Shown: piece by piece, positions 1 through 7,486 of the stretch
Numbering within the stretch: the first letter of the stretch is position 1
How the letters are laid out: every line of letters begins with the position of its first letter
Assembly (NCBI GenBank): GCA_018383815.1
Contig: JAHAWU010000027.1
Span: 1 to 33,977, forward strand
DNA length: 33,977 nt
Source: Candidatus Jordarchaeia archaeon
Lineage (GTDB): Archaea > Asgardarchaeota > Jordiarchaeia > Jordiarchaeales > Jordiarchaeaceae
Direction: 5' to 3'
Made by a program: the position numbers and the translations under genes
The notes under the pieces: generated by a model
Told to the model about the DNA's origin: nothing
The model's database searches: none
The model's input: only the letters and a program-made list of their open reading frames with translations

Positions 1-861
1 GAATCCCGCAGCGTGTCCGGTGACCAAGAGTCCGGGAGCATATGTTTTCTCAATGATTTTTTCGGGGTCGGTTCGGATTCCCCAGGATTTTATTTTCCCC
101 CCCTTGATTTTCTCTTTGACTATGGGCTCATTTAGAAATTCGAGGGCTTGCTGTCGGATGTTGAGGTCGGGGGTCATGTATCCTCCTCCCACCCCCATAC
201 TTACCCCGTCCTTCAGGGGAAATATCCAGTTGAAACAGTATTTGGAGCCTCCAATTGTAAGGTACCACTCACACAATTGGTTGAATCTTTCCTCGACAAC
301 CTTTTCTGGAAGTTGGACAAAAGCGGTGGCGTAAAGCACATTGTCGGTACCCGCTCTTCTCCCCAAGAGTCCAGCCTTACGGGCAACTATGGAGTGAGCT
401 CCTCCAGCGTCAATAGTTACTCCTGCACAAATTTTTTCTCCCTTATCTGTTATAACTCCAACGACTCGGTCATTCTCCTTGATGATGTCCATTATTGTTG
501 TGGCGGTTCTAAGCTTGGAGCCAGCATTACATGCTTGTTGAGCGTGCCAGGGGTCAAATTTTGTTCTGTGAATGGTGTACATTCCATAGCCGCCCATGCC
601 GGTTTCAAACATGCAGTATTTACCGTTTCTCTGAATGTAGTAAACACGGCTGCCTGGAACCTTAACCTCAATGGGTCCCTCCAAGACGTATGGAGCATAG
701 ACTGTGCCTGTGGCTGTGATGGCGCTGCCACAAGCATTCTTGGCTCCCGGATTCTCTGCCTTCTCGAATTGAACCACCTTTAATCCAAGTTCAGCACATC
801 TTTTAGCGGCGGCCGAGCCAGCCATTCCGCCACCAACCACGATTACGTCATATTTCTTCAT
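1..861 (-). CDS. FixC-like FAD-dependent oxidoreductase (3' part cut by window start)
   Basis: The first 287 residues are visible and the C-terminus lies outside the window. The protein opens with a Rossmann FAD-binding motif (VIVVGGGMAG) and then FEKAENPGAKN, as in FixC and ETF:quinone oxidoreductase. Mid-protein it has the FixC-like LPEKVVEERF. These enzymes pass electrons between electron-transfer flavoprotein and quinone or a related acceptor; the geranylgeranyl reductases are a related alternative. The second flavin motif near the visible end reads VTGHAAGF, where families usually have GDAAG, so an Asp is replaced by His. The ATG at 861 is preceded by a GGGAGG-type SD. The gene is divergent from the PF06050 reductase at 1252. 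Its electron partner cannot be seen. Confidence 0.82.
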   Translation of the reverse strand, partial: MKKYDVIVVGGGMAGSAAAKRCAELGLKVVQFEKAENPGAKNACGSAITATGTVYAPYVLEGPIEVKVPGSRVYYIQRNGKYCMFETGMGGYGMYTIHRTKFDPWHAQQACNAGSKLRTATTIMDIIKENDRVVGVITDKGEKICAGVTIDAGGAHSIVARKAGLLGRRAGTDNVLYATAFVQLPEKVVEERFNQLCEWYLTIGGSKYCFNWIFPLKDGVSMGVGGGYMTPDLNIRQQALEFLNEPIVKEKIKGGKIKSWGIRTDPEKIIEKTYAPGLLVTGHAAGF

Positions 862-1251
862 AGAATCCCTCCCGCACCCTTCACTGTTTGAACTATAAAA
901 AATTAATTTTCACCCTGTTGGTAAACTTCGCAGATTTTAGAAGTATGACACTAAAATTCGTAAAAAAGATTCAAGGTTATTTTTAATGCGACTGGACTGA
1001 ATTATCCATTTTTGCGAATCGTAAGAGGCTTGCATAGCTTAGTGGAAGGGGCTATAAGAAATGTATCGATTTTGGGAAGTGTTGTCTGGTTTTCTTTTTT
1101 TCTCTGGTTTTGTTGTTTGAGGGGGGTTGCTTATTTTCTTGGCGTGTTTGTGGTGTAAATTTTGACAAAAAATTTATATAAAATTTGTTTATAGCTATTA
1201 TCAATAAATTTAATATATACAGGAGTTGAGAAATTAGAAGAGGTAATATTT
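862..1251. promoter_or_regulatory. Divergent intergenic region with promoter for the PF06050 reductase operon
   Basis: No gene is seen in this AT-rich 390-base stretch. On the plus strand an A-rich BRE-like run (1167-1172) leads into TTTATATA at 1173-1180. That places a start of transcription near 1205 and a leader of roughly 45 nt before the ATG at 1252. On the minus strand a TATA-like sequence at about 896-905 would serve the FixC-like gene with a very short leader. The TTTGACAAAAAA run just before the plus TATA recurs downstream at 3361. Confidence 0.5.
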
Positions 1252-2535
1252 ATGGCCACGGATTATAGGAAAATGTGGGAAGACCTAGGCATAAGCATGA
1301 AAAAACACGACCAGCTATTAGCAGTTCTACCATTAGTTTATCAGGATGTATACCTCTCCCAGAAGAATAGACCCCAAGCCATGGAGTACTACGACTTTGT
1401 AATCTCCGGAGTGCATGGAATAAGGGTAAAGGAGCTTTTAGACGCCAAAGAGGGCGGTAAAAAGGTGGTGGCCTATTTCTGCCTCTATGTTCCCGAAGAG
1501 CTAGTTATTGCTTCCAATGCAGTTTTGGTGGGACTCTGTGGCGGTTCAAATTTTGTAGACCAAGAAGCAGAGGAAGTTCTGCCCAGAAACATTTGTCCCC
1601 TGATTAAGGCTTCCTATGGTTTTAAGACTGCTAGGATTTGTCCCTATTTCCAGGCTGCGGACATTTGTGTTGGAGAAACAACCTGCGATGGAAAAAAGAA
1701 AATGTATGAACTACTAAATGAGCTTTGCCCCACCTACACTGTTGAGGTGCCCCAGAAGCCAGACACAGAACAGGCCAGAGAACTCTTCTACAAGGAAATT
1801 ATGGCTCTGAAATCCAAACTGGAAGAACTCACGGGCCACAAAATAACTGTCCAAGATTTGAAGAAATCAATTGAAATTGTTAATGCCAAGAGAGCGGTTC
1901 TTGACCAGCTTATCAGTACCAGGAAGGCTGTGCCTCCACCCATTAGCGGTAAGGATTCCCTGCTTGTTTCCCAAATAGCCTTCTACGATGATCCCCAAAG
2001 ATTCACCCAAAAGACCAAAGAGCTTGTGGAGGAGCTTCAGGAACGGATTAAAAATAAGGTGGGCGTAGTGGATGCAAGCGCTCCAAGGATTATGGTTTCA
2101 GGGTGTCCCATGGCTATTCCCAACTGGAAACTCCACCACATAGTTGAGAGCAGCGGTGCAGTCATAGTGGTGGAAGAGTCCTGCGTGGGAACAAGATACA
2201 CAAGCATGGGCCAAATAGATAATTCCGCCAACACTGTTGAGGGCCTCTTGAAGGCAATCTCCAACGCTTACTTGAACATCCACTGCTCCTGCTTCACACC
2301 CAACACTGGAAGAATAGAAGACAATGTTAGACTGGCTAAGGAGTTCAAGGTTGACGGCGTCATCCATTATACCCTGCAGACCTGCCACGGCTACAACATC
2401 GAAGCAGCCAAAATAGAAAAAGCCCTCAAAGAAATAAATGTACCAATGCTAAAAATAGAAACCGACTACAGCAACGAGGACGCGGGTCAGATAACCACCA
2501 GAGTAGAAGCATTCCTAGAAATGATCAAAAAATAA
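1252..2535 (+). CDS. PF06050 (HgdB/BcrB-family) reductase, double-cubane-cluster-protein-like
   Basis: 427 aa. The protein belongs to the 2-hydroxyacyl-CoA dehydratase D-component/benzoyl-CoA reductase family (VVAYFCLYVPEEL, then GLCGGS). It has 12 cysteines: C77, C96, C115, C130, C139, C145, C159 in the N-terminal half and C285, C311, C345, C347, C378 in the C-terminal half. Dehydratases and benzoyl-CoA reductases use two different subunits of this fold. Here there is one subunit followed 11 bases later by an activase, the arrangement of E. coli YjiM/YjiL and of the Carboxydothermus double-cubane cluster protein (DCCP). That protein carries an [8Fe-9S] cluster and reduces small molecules in an ATP-dependent manner. 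The high Cys count supports a DCCP-like role, but the physiological substrate is unknown. A dehydratase acting alone is the alternative. Confidence 0.82.
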   Translation: MATDYRKMWEDLGISMKKHDQLLAVLPLVYQDVYLSQKNRPQAMEYYDFVISGVHGIRVKELLDAKEGGKKVVAYFCLYVPEELVIASNAVLVGLCGGSNFVDQEAEEVLPRNICPLIKASYGFKTARICPYFQAADICVGETTCDGKKKMYELLNELCPTYTVEVPQKPDTEQARELFYKEIMALKSKLEELTGHKITVQDLKKSIEIVNAKRAVLDQLISTRKAVPPPISGKDSLLVSQIAFYDDPQRFTQKTKELVEELQERIKNKVGVVDASAPRIMVSGCPMAIPNWKLHHIVESSGAVIVVEESCVGTRYTSMGQIDNSANTVEGLLKAISNAYLNIHCSCFTPNTGRIEDNVRLAKEFKVDGVIHYTLQTCHGYNIEAAKIEKALKEINVPMLKIETDYSNEDAGQITTRVEAFLEMIKK

Positions 2536-2546
2536 AATTTTTTCCA

Positions 2547-3350
2547 GTGATGACAATGGGTGCCGTGGTCGTAGGGCTTGACATGGGTTCAGTGTCAACT
2601 AAGGCTGCGGTTCTCCAAGATTCTCGAATGGTGGGGTATGCAATACTCCCCACTGGATTTAATCCTCAAGATTCCGGCAGAAGAGCAATTAATGAAGCTT
2701 GCGAGAAGGCAGGAATCAATCCCAAAGACGTCGTTTATATTGTGGCTACTGGCTACGGCAGAATAAACGCTCCCTTTGCAAATTCTCGAGTAACAGAAAT
2801 AACCTGTCACGGTAAAGGAGCCTTCTTTGCGAATAATTGCGCTCGCACTGTGATTGATGTGGGAGGACAGGACAGCAAAGTCATATCAATTAATGAGCAG
2901 GGCCGAGTAGTAGACTTCCAAATGAATGATAGGTGCGCCGCAGGAACTGGAAGATTCCTAGAAGTCATGATGAAAACACTCGACATGAACTACGAAGAAA
3001 TGTCCCAAGCCGCGATCAACTCGGAAAACCCCTCAAAAATTTCCAACATGTGTACTGTCTTTGCAGAATCCGAAGTAATAACCCTGCTGGCGAAGGGTGA
3101 GAGAAGGGAAAACATTGCGGCGGGACTATGCCAATCCATCGCGGAACGAATAGCAACCATGGTCAAAAGAATAGGATTAAGGGAGGAAGTAGTAATGACT
3201 GGAGGCGTCGCAAAAAACAGAGGCGTAGTCAAACTCTTGGAAAACAAACTAAACACAAAAATATCAGTGCCCGAAGAACCCCAAATAATAGGCGCACTGG
3301 GAGCAGCCCTAGAAGCGAGGGAAGCCATACTCGAAATTAAGCAAAAATAA
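2547..3350 (+). CDS. ATP-dependent activase/reductase (BadF/BadG/BcrA/HgdC family)
   Basis: 267 aa, the usual length for HgdC-type activases. The ASKHA ATPase fold is shown by VVGLDMGSVSTKAAV at the N-terminus, DVGGQDSKV near residue 105 and TGGVAKN near the C-terminus. C130 (NDRCAAGTG) and C169 (NMCTVFAESE) are the two cysteines by which each monomer holds half of a bridging [4Fe-4S] cluster; the spacing matches HgdC. Such proteins couple ATP hydrolysis to electron injection into the partner encoded immediately upstream. GTG 2547, ATG 2550 and ATG 2556 are all in frame and no clear SD chooses between them. Translation is probably coupled to the upstream gene. Confidence 0.9.
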   Translation: MMTMGAVVVGLDMGSVSTKAAVLQDSRMVGYAILPTGFNPQDSGRRAINEACEKAGINPKDVVYIVATGYGRINAPFANSRVTEITCHGKGAFFANNCARTVIDVGGQDSKVISINEQGRVVDFQMNDRCAAGTGRFLEVMMKTLDMNYEEMSQAAINSENPSKISNMCTVFAESEVITLLAKGERRENIAAGLCQSIAERIATMVKRIGLREEVVMTGGVAKNRGVVKLLENKLNTKISVPEEPQIIGALGAALEAREAILEIKQK

Positions 3351-3460
3351 TTCATTAATTTTTGACAAAAAAATTTGCCAGAACCAAAAAATAAATTATG
3401 TTTCTAGGTCATTACTAATTACTAGAACCTATTTTTTGGATTTTAGGGGAGTTTATTAGT

Positions 3461-3988
3461 ATGGGTTTACTTGACCATAGTGAATATCTTGTGGAAGAAA
3501 AATTATTGACACCCCGATACGCCCTTATAATAAAGGATGAGAAGGGCGAAGAACTGGGAAGAGCAATAAGTAAATTTCTCTCTTTTAGGGGAAAAATTGA
3601 ATTCACCGACAACCAGGGCCAAAAAGTGGGCTCCATTGAGGGAAAACTGTCTGCTAGGCCCACCTTCAAAATAGTGGACCAGAACCAGGAACACATTGCC
3701 ACAATTAAGGAGAGATTTCTAACTATTCACGACGACTGGTGGGTGGAGAACCCGGAGGGAGAAAAAATCCTATCTGTGAAAGGCGACATATGGGGTCTAG
3801 AGTATAAAATCGAGGACAAATCAGGTTTAGTAGTGGCGGAGGTTTCAAAAAAGTTTTGGTCCATTCGCGACCATTTCGGAGTCAAAATAAAATACGATTT
3901 CAGCCCCTTCCTAGTACTCTCCATCGTGGTGGCGATAGGCTTCCAAAAACAAAAAGAACATGGTGCTGCTGCCGCTTCCGCCTCCTGA
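3461..3988 (+). CDS. LURP-one-related (Tubby-C-like) protein, copy 1
   Basis: 175 aa. The protein consists of repeated short beta strands (YLVEEKLL, YALIIKDEKGEELG, KVGSIEGKL, DDWWVENPEG, LEYKIED) and ends with a hydrophobic helix (LVLSIVVAIGF). This is the layout of the LURP-one-related/YxjI beta-barrel family, related to Tubby and phospholipid scramblases. The biochemical role in prokaryotes is unknown. The C-terminus adds a low-complexity Ala/Ser tail absent from copy 2. The ATG at 3461 follows an AGGGGAG SD. The paralogue at 4711 aligns along the whole length, including the DDWWVE motif. Confidence 0.75.
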   Translation: MGLLDHSEYLVEEKLLTPRYALIIKDEKGEELGRAISKFLSFRGKIEFTDNQGQKVGSIEGKLSARPTFKIVDQNQEHIATIKERFLTIHDDWWVENPEGEKILSVKGDIWGLEYKIEDKSGLVVAEVSKKFWSIRDHFGVKIKYDFSPFLVLSIVVAIGFQKQKEHGAAAASAS

Positions 3989-4110
3989 AATAGCTGAAAA
4001 AAATTTGTCGGCTTGGCAATTGGGTGTTTGTGGGTGTCATACTTCTTGTAGTGTTTTTTAAGTATTACCCAAAGCACATATAGGAATAAAAACTCCAAAT
4101 TCTCCCCTGT

Positions 4111-4135
4111 TCACTAGACAAACCAGCACTAGTGA
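4111..4135. promoter_or_regulatory. Perfect 7-bp inverted repeat upstream of the roadblock-like gene
   Basis: TCACTAG (4111-4117) and CTAGTGA (4129-4135) form perfect arms around an 11-base spacer. A TATA-like ACATATAG at about 4075-4082 would start transcription near 4106. The dyad would then lie just downstream of the start, where a repressor operator or a 5'-leader hairpin could sit. Function is inferred from position only. Confidence 0.35.
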
Positions 4136-4172
4136 GGGCGTTATACACCATTAGATTTTAGGGCTGATTCTT

Positions 4173-4571
4173 ATGGATAAAAAAGTTGACGAGTTGATGG
4201 GGAAAATTAAATCTGCAATCCCCGGGAAAAGTTATCTGGCTCTGATGGACGAAGAAGGAAAAATTCTGTATAACAATTTTCACAGCGGATTGAACGGTAA
4301 CATCAAAAACTTTGCACCCGCCATTAAAACAATGGATGTGGGAGACTACCAGATTAAAAACTACCCTAAGAGTTGTTTAATAATCTACAAGGTCAGTGAC
4401 CGACTAGCCTTAATTATAGAAAGCTATGTTAAGGAAGGTTTACTCATTTTCACACTAAAAAACATAGCACAAAACTTCAGAGAACAATTCTTCGAGCTAG
4501 ATCTCATGCAAATGTTTTCGGATATGTTAGAGGAAGAAGGGGAGGTCAAAATAACAGAGCAAGTATTCTAA
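4173..4571 (+). CDS. Small roadblock/LC7-like domain protein (tentative)
   Basis: 132 aa, no signal peptide or membrane segment. The order is an N-terminal helix, YLALMDEEGKILYNN, a loop, SCLIIYKVSDRLALIIES and a long C-terminal helix (about residues 85-120). This resembles the profilin-like roadblock/LC7 fold that senses or scaffolds small GTPases in archaea. I recognise the fold pattern, not a named family. The gene sits alone between two LURP-one-related paralogues with its own promoter region. Confidence 0.5.
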   Translation: MDKKVDELMGKIKSAIPGKSYLALMDEEGKILYNNFHSGLNGNIKNFAPAIKTMDVGDYQIKNYPKSCLIIYKVSDRLALIIESYVKEGLLIFTLKNIAQNFREQFFELDLMQMFSDMLEEEGEVKITEQVF

Positions 4572-4710
4572 AAGTTTCTTGTCTCATTCTGTTCTCTAAC
4601 TCCACAACCTTCAAACGGTGGAAACTCTGCAAAACTGATGCTTCTTTTTTTAGATATACATAAAAAATATTAGGTTTTTTATTGATAATTCTACTTGAGA
4701 GGTTTTAAAT

Positions 4711-5223
4711 TTGAGCATGTTTGACTATAAAACTTATCTTATTGATGAAAAAATGTTGTCGATGCGCAACACCCTAGTAATTAAGGATGAGAAAAACCGG
4801 GAATTGGGCAAAGCCGTAAAAAAGTTTTTGGCACTGCAGGAAGAAGTAGAGTTCATTGATAGCCAGGGGAAAAAGGTTGGAGCAGTTAAGAGGAAAATGG
4901 TTGCCGCCACACCTGCCTTTGAAGTCTATGACCAAAGCAAGAAACGTGTAGCAAACATCAAAAAGAAAATTATTGCCATCGGTGATGACTGGTGGGTGGA
5001 GGACTCCAAGGGCAAAAAGGTACTAAACGTTGATGGGAACATTCTAGATTTGGAGTACAAAATAAAAGATAAGCTTGGTCGAGAAGTTGCCATGGTGTCA
5101 AGAAAACTTTTTCCCATACGCGACCACTACGGTGTCAAAATAGTTGGGGATGCTGATCCCCTACTGGTTCTGGCCACAGTTGTCTCCATAAATATGGAAA
5201 AGGAGAGGAAGGAGAAAACCTGA
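4711..5223 (+). CDS. LURP-one-related (Tubby-C-like) protein, copy 2
   Basis: 170 aa paralogue of the protein at 3461. It shares YL-x-EK-L, LVIKDEKNRELG, VEFIDSQGKKVG, DDWWVEDSKG, LEYKIKDK and IRDHYGVKI, and ends with a hydrophobic stretch (LLVLATVVSI). The start is TTG at 4711: GAGAGG at 4697-4702 lies 8 bases upstream, whereas the ATG at 4717 is 14 bases away. The TTG also makes the N-terminus exactly the same length as copy 1. Function is unknown; a membrane-lipid or scaffold role is only an analogy to scramblase-like relatives. Confidence 0.75.
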   Translation: MSMFDYKTYLIDEKMLSMRNTLVIKDEKNRELGKAVKKFLALQEEVEFIDSQGKKVGAVKRKMVAATPAFEVYDQSKKRVANIKKKIIAIGDDWWVEDSKGKKVLNVDGNILDLEYKIKDKLGREVAMVSRKLFPIRDHYGVKIVGDADPLLVLATVVSINMEKERKEKT

Positions 5224-5248
5224 ATCCAAAAGTGTTGTGTTTCCTGTT

Positions 5249-6469
5249 TTACATTGATTTTGCTGTGAGGTCTATGGCTCTTTGGATCTCTTTTTCTAGG
5301 AATTCTGGTAGGCCGAAGACTCTTATGTCCATGAAGCCCCTCACTATTAGGGCGGATGCCTCCTTTTCTGAGAAGCCTCTTGACATGAGGTATAGTATTT
5401 GTTCCTCGGCGATTTTTCCCACTGCGGCTTCGTGGGAGAGTTCCGCCCCGCTTTTGCTGCCGATTAGTTCGGGTATGGCGTGGATGGTGGCATTGTCTGA
5501 GAGTAGGAGACCGTTGCATTCAAGGTGTGCCCGACTCTTTGAATTATTGCCTACCAGCATTCCCCTAGTGTAGACGTGGGCTTTATCAGTGGCGATTACT
5601 CTGGAGCTTACTTCGGCTCGGGTTTCGTCTCCGTCCAGAATAACTTTTGATCCCAGGTCGATTTGGGAGGAGCCGCTGGCGTAGATGACGGAGTTGAAAA
5701 TTGCTGTGGACTTGTTTCCCTTGCAGTAGGCTGTGGGGTAGCTTTGAATGCTTCTTACTGGTTTGAGGAGCACATAGTTGTTTATGTAGGTTGCCCCGTC
5801 TTCCAGCAAGATTCCAGTTCTGGGGCGGACATCCACTTCCTGCTTCCAGTTGTGAACCATGGTGAAGGTCAGCTTGGAACCCTTTTTCAGGTAAAATTCG
5901 GAGATTCCCACGTGGAGACCTCTGCGCAGGTTTGGGTGGACAGTGCAGCCTGTTATCAGTTGGGCTTCTGAGTCTGGCTCCAGTACTACAATGTTGTGAA
6001 CGTTTTGGTCAATGTTTTCACCTGCCAGATAGAGGCAGGATTGCAAAGGGAGGGTGATTTTTACTCCTTCAAAGACGTGGATGAAGTATCCTTGGTCCCA
6101 TTCTAATTCGGCTAGGGCGGTGTATTTGTCGGTGTCTACTGGGACGAGGTTCCACCAGTAATCTTTGAGCCAGTTGTATTTTTCGAGTGCCTGTTTGGTG
6201 CTCATTATTTCCGCTTTGTCTTTGAATGTGGTGTCTATGGCGCAGGAAACGACTGAGTGGTCTATTTGGAAGAATGTTCCTGCTCTTTCTTTGGTTTTGG
6301 GTGTGACTCCGCAACTCATGGCTCCTTCCACGATTGGTTCTGGGAGTTCTGATATGCCGGTTTCATCCCAATTAGTGGGGTTTCTTGAATATTCTTCTAG
6401 GTTGAGGTCTACTCCATAGGCTGCGGGTTTATTTATTGCTTCTAGGGCTCTTTTCCTATACTCCGACAT
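5249..6469 (-). CDS. sufB: SufB/SufD-family Fe-S cluster assembly scaffold
   Basis: 406 aa. The protein has the central parallel beta-helix region of SufB/SufD and the diagnostic C-terminus: AHLECNGLLLSDNATIHAIP, then ELSHEAAVGKIAEEQ, YLMSRGFSEKEA and IVRGFMD. It works with SufC to build and transfer Fe-S clusters in the cytoplasm. Only one SufB/D gene is present, as in many archaea whose minimal system is SufBC. C289-type scaffold residues cannot be assigned without an alignment, so B versus D is a judgement from context. The start overlaps the 3' end of sufC by 28 bases, so the pair is translationally coupled. The gene converges on the LURP-one gene, leaving 25 bases between them. Confidence 0.9.
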   Translation of the reverse strand: MSEYRKRALEAINKPAAYGVDLNLEEYSRNPTNWDETGISELPEPIVEGAMSCGVTPKTKERAGTFFQIDHSVVSCAIDTTFKDKAEIMSTKQALEKYNWLKDYWWNLVPVDTDKYTALAELEWDQGYFIHVFEGVKITLPLQSCLYLAGENIDQNVHNIVVLEPDSEAQLITGCTVHPNLRRGLHVGISEFYLKKGSKLTFTMVHNWKQEVDVRPRTGILLEDGATYINNYVLLKPVRSIQSYPTAYCKGNKSTAIFNSVIYASGSSQIDLGSKVILDGDETRAEVSSRVIATDKAHVYTRGMLVGNNSKSRAHLECNGLLLSDNATIHAIPELIGSKSGAELSHEAAVGKIAEEQILYLMSRGFSEKEASALIVRGFMDIRVFGLPEFLEKEIQRAIDLTAKSM

Positions 6470-7206
6470 CTTTCACACCACCAGTATCCTTCTCTGAGAA
6501 TGTGGTCAAGTGTTTCTAGGGGTGCTCCCGAGCAGGCTATGCAGCCCTCAATTATTACGTGGGCCCTGTTTGTTCTAACATAGCGTAGAATGTATCCTTG
6601 GTGGGTTATGAGGATTCCCGACCTTTCCTCTAGGAGTTCATTTATGACTTTCCCAATTAACTCCAAGTTTTCAACGTCGACGCCCGAGTCTGGCTCATCA
6701 AGCATGATGAATTCTGGTCTCTGGGCCAGTATTTGGAGGACTTCGGAGCGTTTTACTTCTCCTCCGGAGAAGCCGTAGTTCAGGTCTCTGTCTAGGAATG
6801 ATGCTGGAAAATTAACCTTCTTGGCTAGGCTCTTTTCCCTCCCAGCTAGGTTGTGGTTTTTTTCGCTTATCTTATTTACAATGTCTCCCAACTTTACGCC
6901 TCTTATGGCTGGTGGGTGCTGGAATGTGACTCCCATTCCCATTTTTATCCGTTCGTCGGTGGGCAGATTTGTTATGTCCCTGCCTTTGAAATAGATTTTC
7001 CCAGATATTACTCTATATTTTGGGAAGCCCAATAGTGTGAAGATGAGGGAGGTTTTCCCGCTTCCATTGGGCCCAAATATCACGTGAACCTCTCCTTCCG
7101 GTATCTCGAGGTTGAGATTCTGGAGAACCTTTTTACCATCCACAGTCACGTTGAGATCATGGATTTCTAATATGTTCAACTTCCTCGCCTCTGAAAACAT
7201 TCTCAT
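6442..7206 (-). CDS. sufC: SufC ABC-type ATPase with C-terminal Cys extension
   Basis: 254 aa from ATG 7206. Walker A is GPNGSGKTS, the ABC signature is FSGGEVKRSE and Walker B is FIMLDEPDSGVD with the SufC-type SGVD. It drives conformational change in the SufB/D scaffold. After residue 220 the protein carries C222-x2-C225 and C244-x2-C247, a four-Cys set that could bind zinc or an Fe-S cluster. I recall similar tails in methanogen SufC. An in-frame TTG at 7179 preceded by GAGGCGAGG is an attractive alternative start, giving MNILEIHDL, the usual SufC N-terminus. The gene is first in a sufC-sufB operon. Confidence 0.93.
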   Translation of the reverse strand: MRMFSEARKLNILEIHDLNVTVDGKKVLQNLNLEIPEGEVHVIFGPNGSGKTSLIFTLLGFPKYRVISGKIYFKGRDITNLPTDERIKMGMGVTFQHPPAIRGVKLGDIVNKISEKNHNLAGREKSLAKKVNFPASFLDRDLNYGFSGGEVKRSEVLQILAQRPEFIMLDEPDSGVDVENLELIGKVINELLEERSGILITHQGYILRYVRTNRAHVIIEGCIACSGAPLETLDHILREGYWWCERCRSIGKEP

Positions 7207-7486
7207 TTAATTTAGGAACATGTGGGCGGGTAACGCCTTAAATTCTACTTATGCGTTATCGAGGCGGAATTAATATATATTGCTCTCACGCAGCCAGCCT
7301 AGATGTTACTTTTTTAAATATTTTCGAGTTGTTCGTTTCCCTTTTTTAGAGTTTTTTTGGGAAGAGTCTAAAAATGCGTTTTTCTTATTTGTGCCGAATT
7401 TTTGGTCGAAAAGGTTTGGTGAGCGTTTATCATCTTGTTTTGTGAAATTGGGTTGTCCCGTCTTCTCGATTGTTTGTGTTTCATTT

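Noticed and set aside
148-783. Plus-strand open frame of 211 codons
   Set aside because: It is the antisense shadow of the FixC-like gene, whose minus-strand frame has a clear FAD motif and continues past the window edge.
1252-3350. Heterodimeric 2-hydroxyacyl-CoA dehydratase operon
   Set aside because: Only one PF06050 subunit is present, and no CoA-transferase or acyl-CoA dehydrogenase is adjacent.
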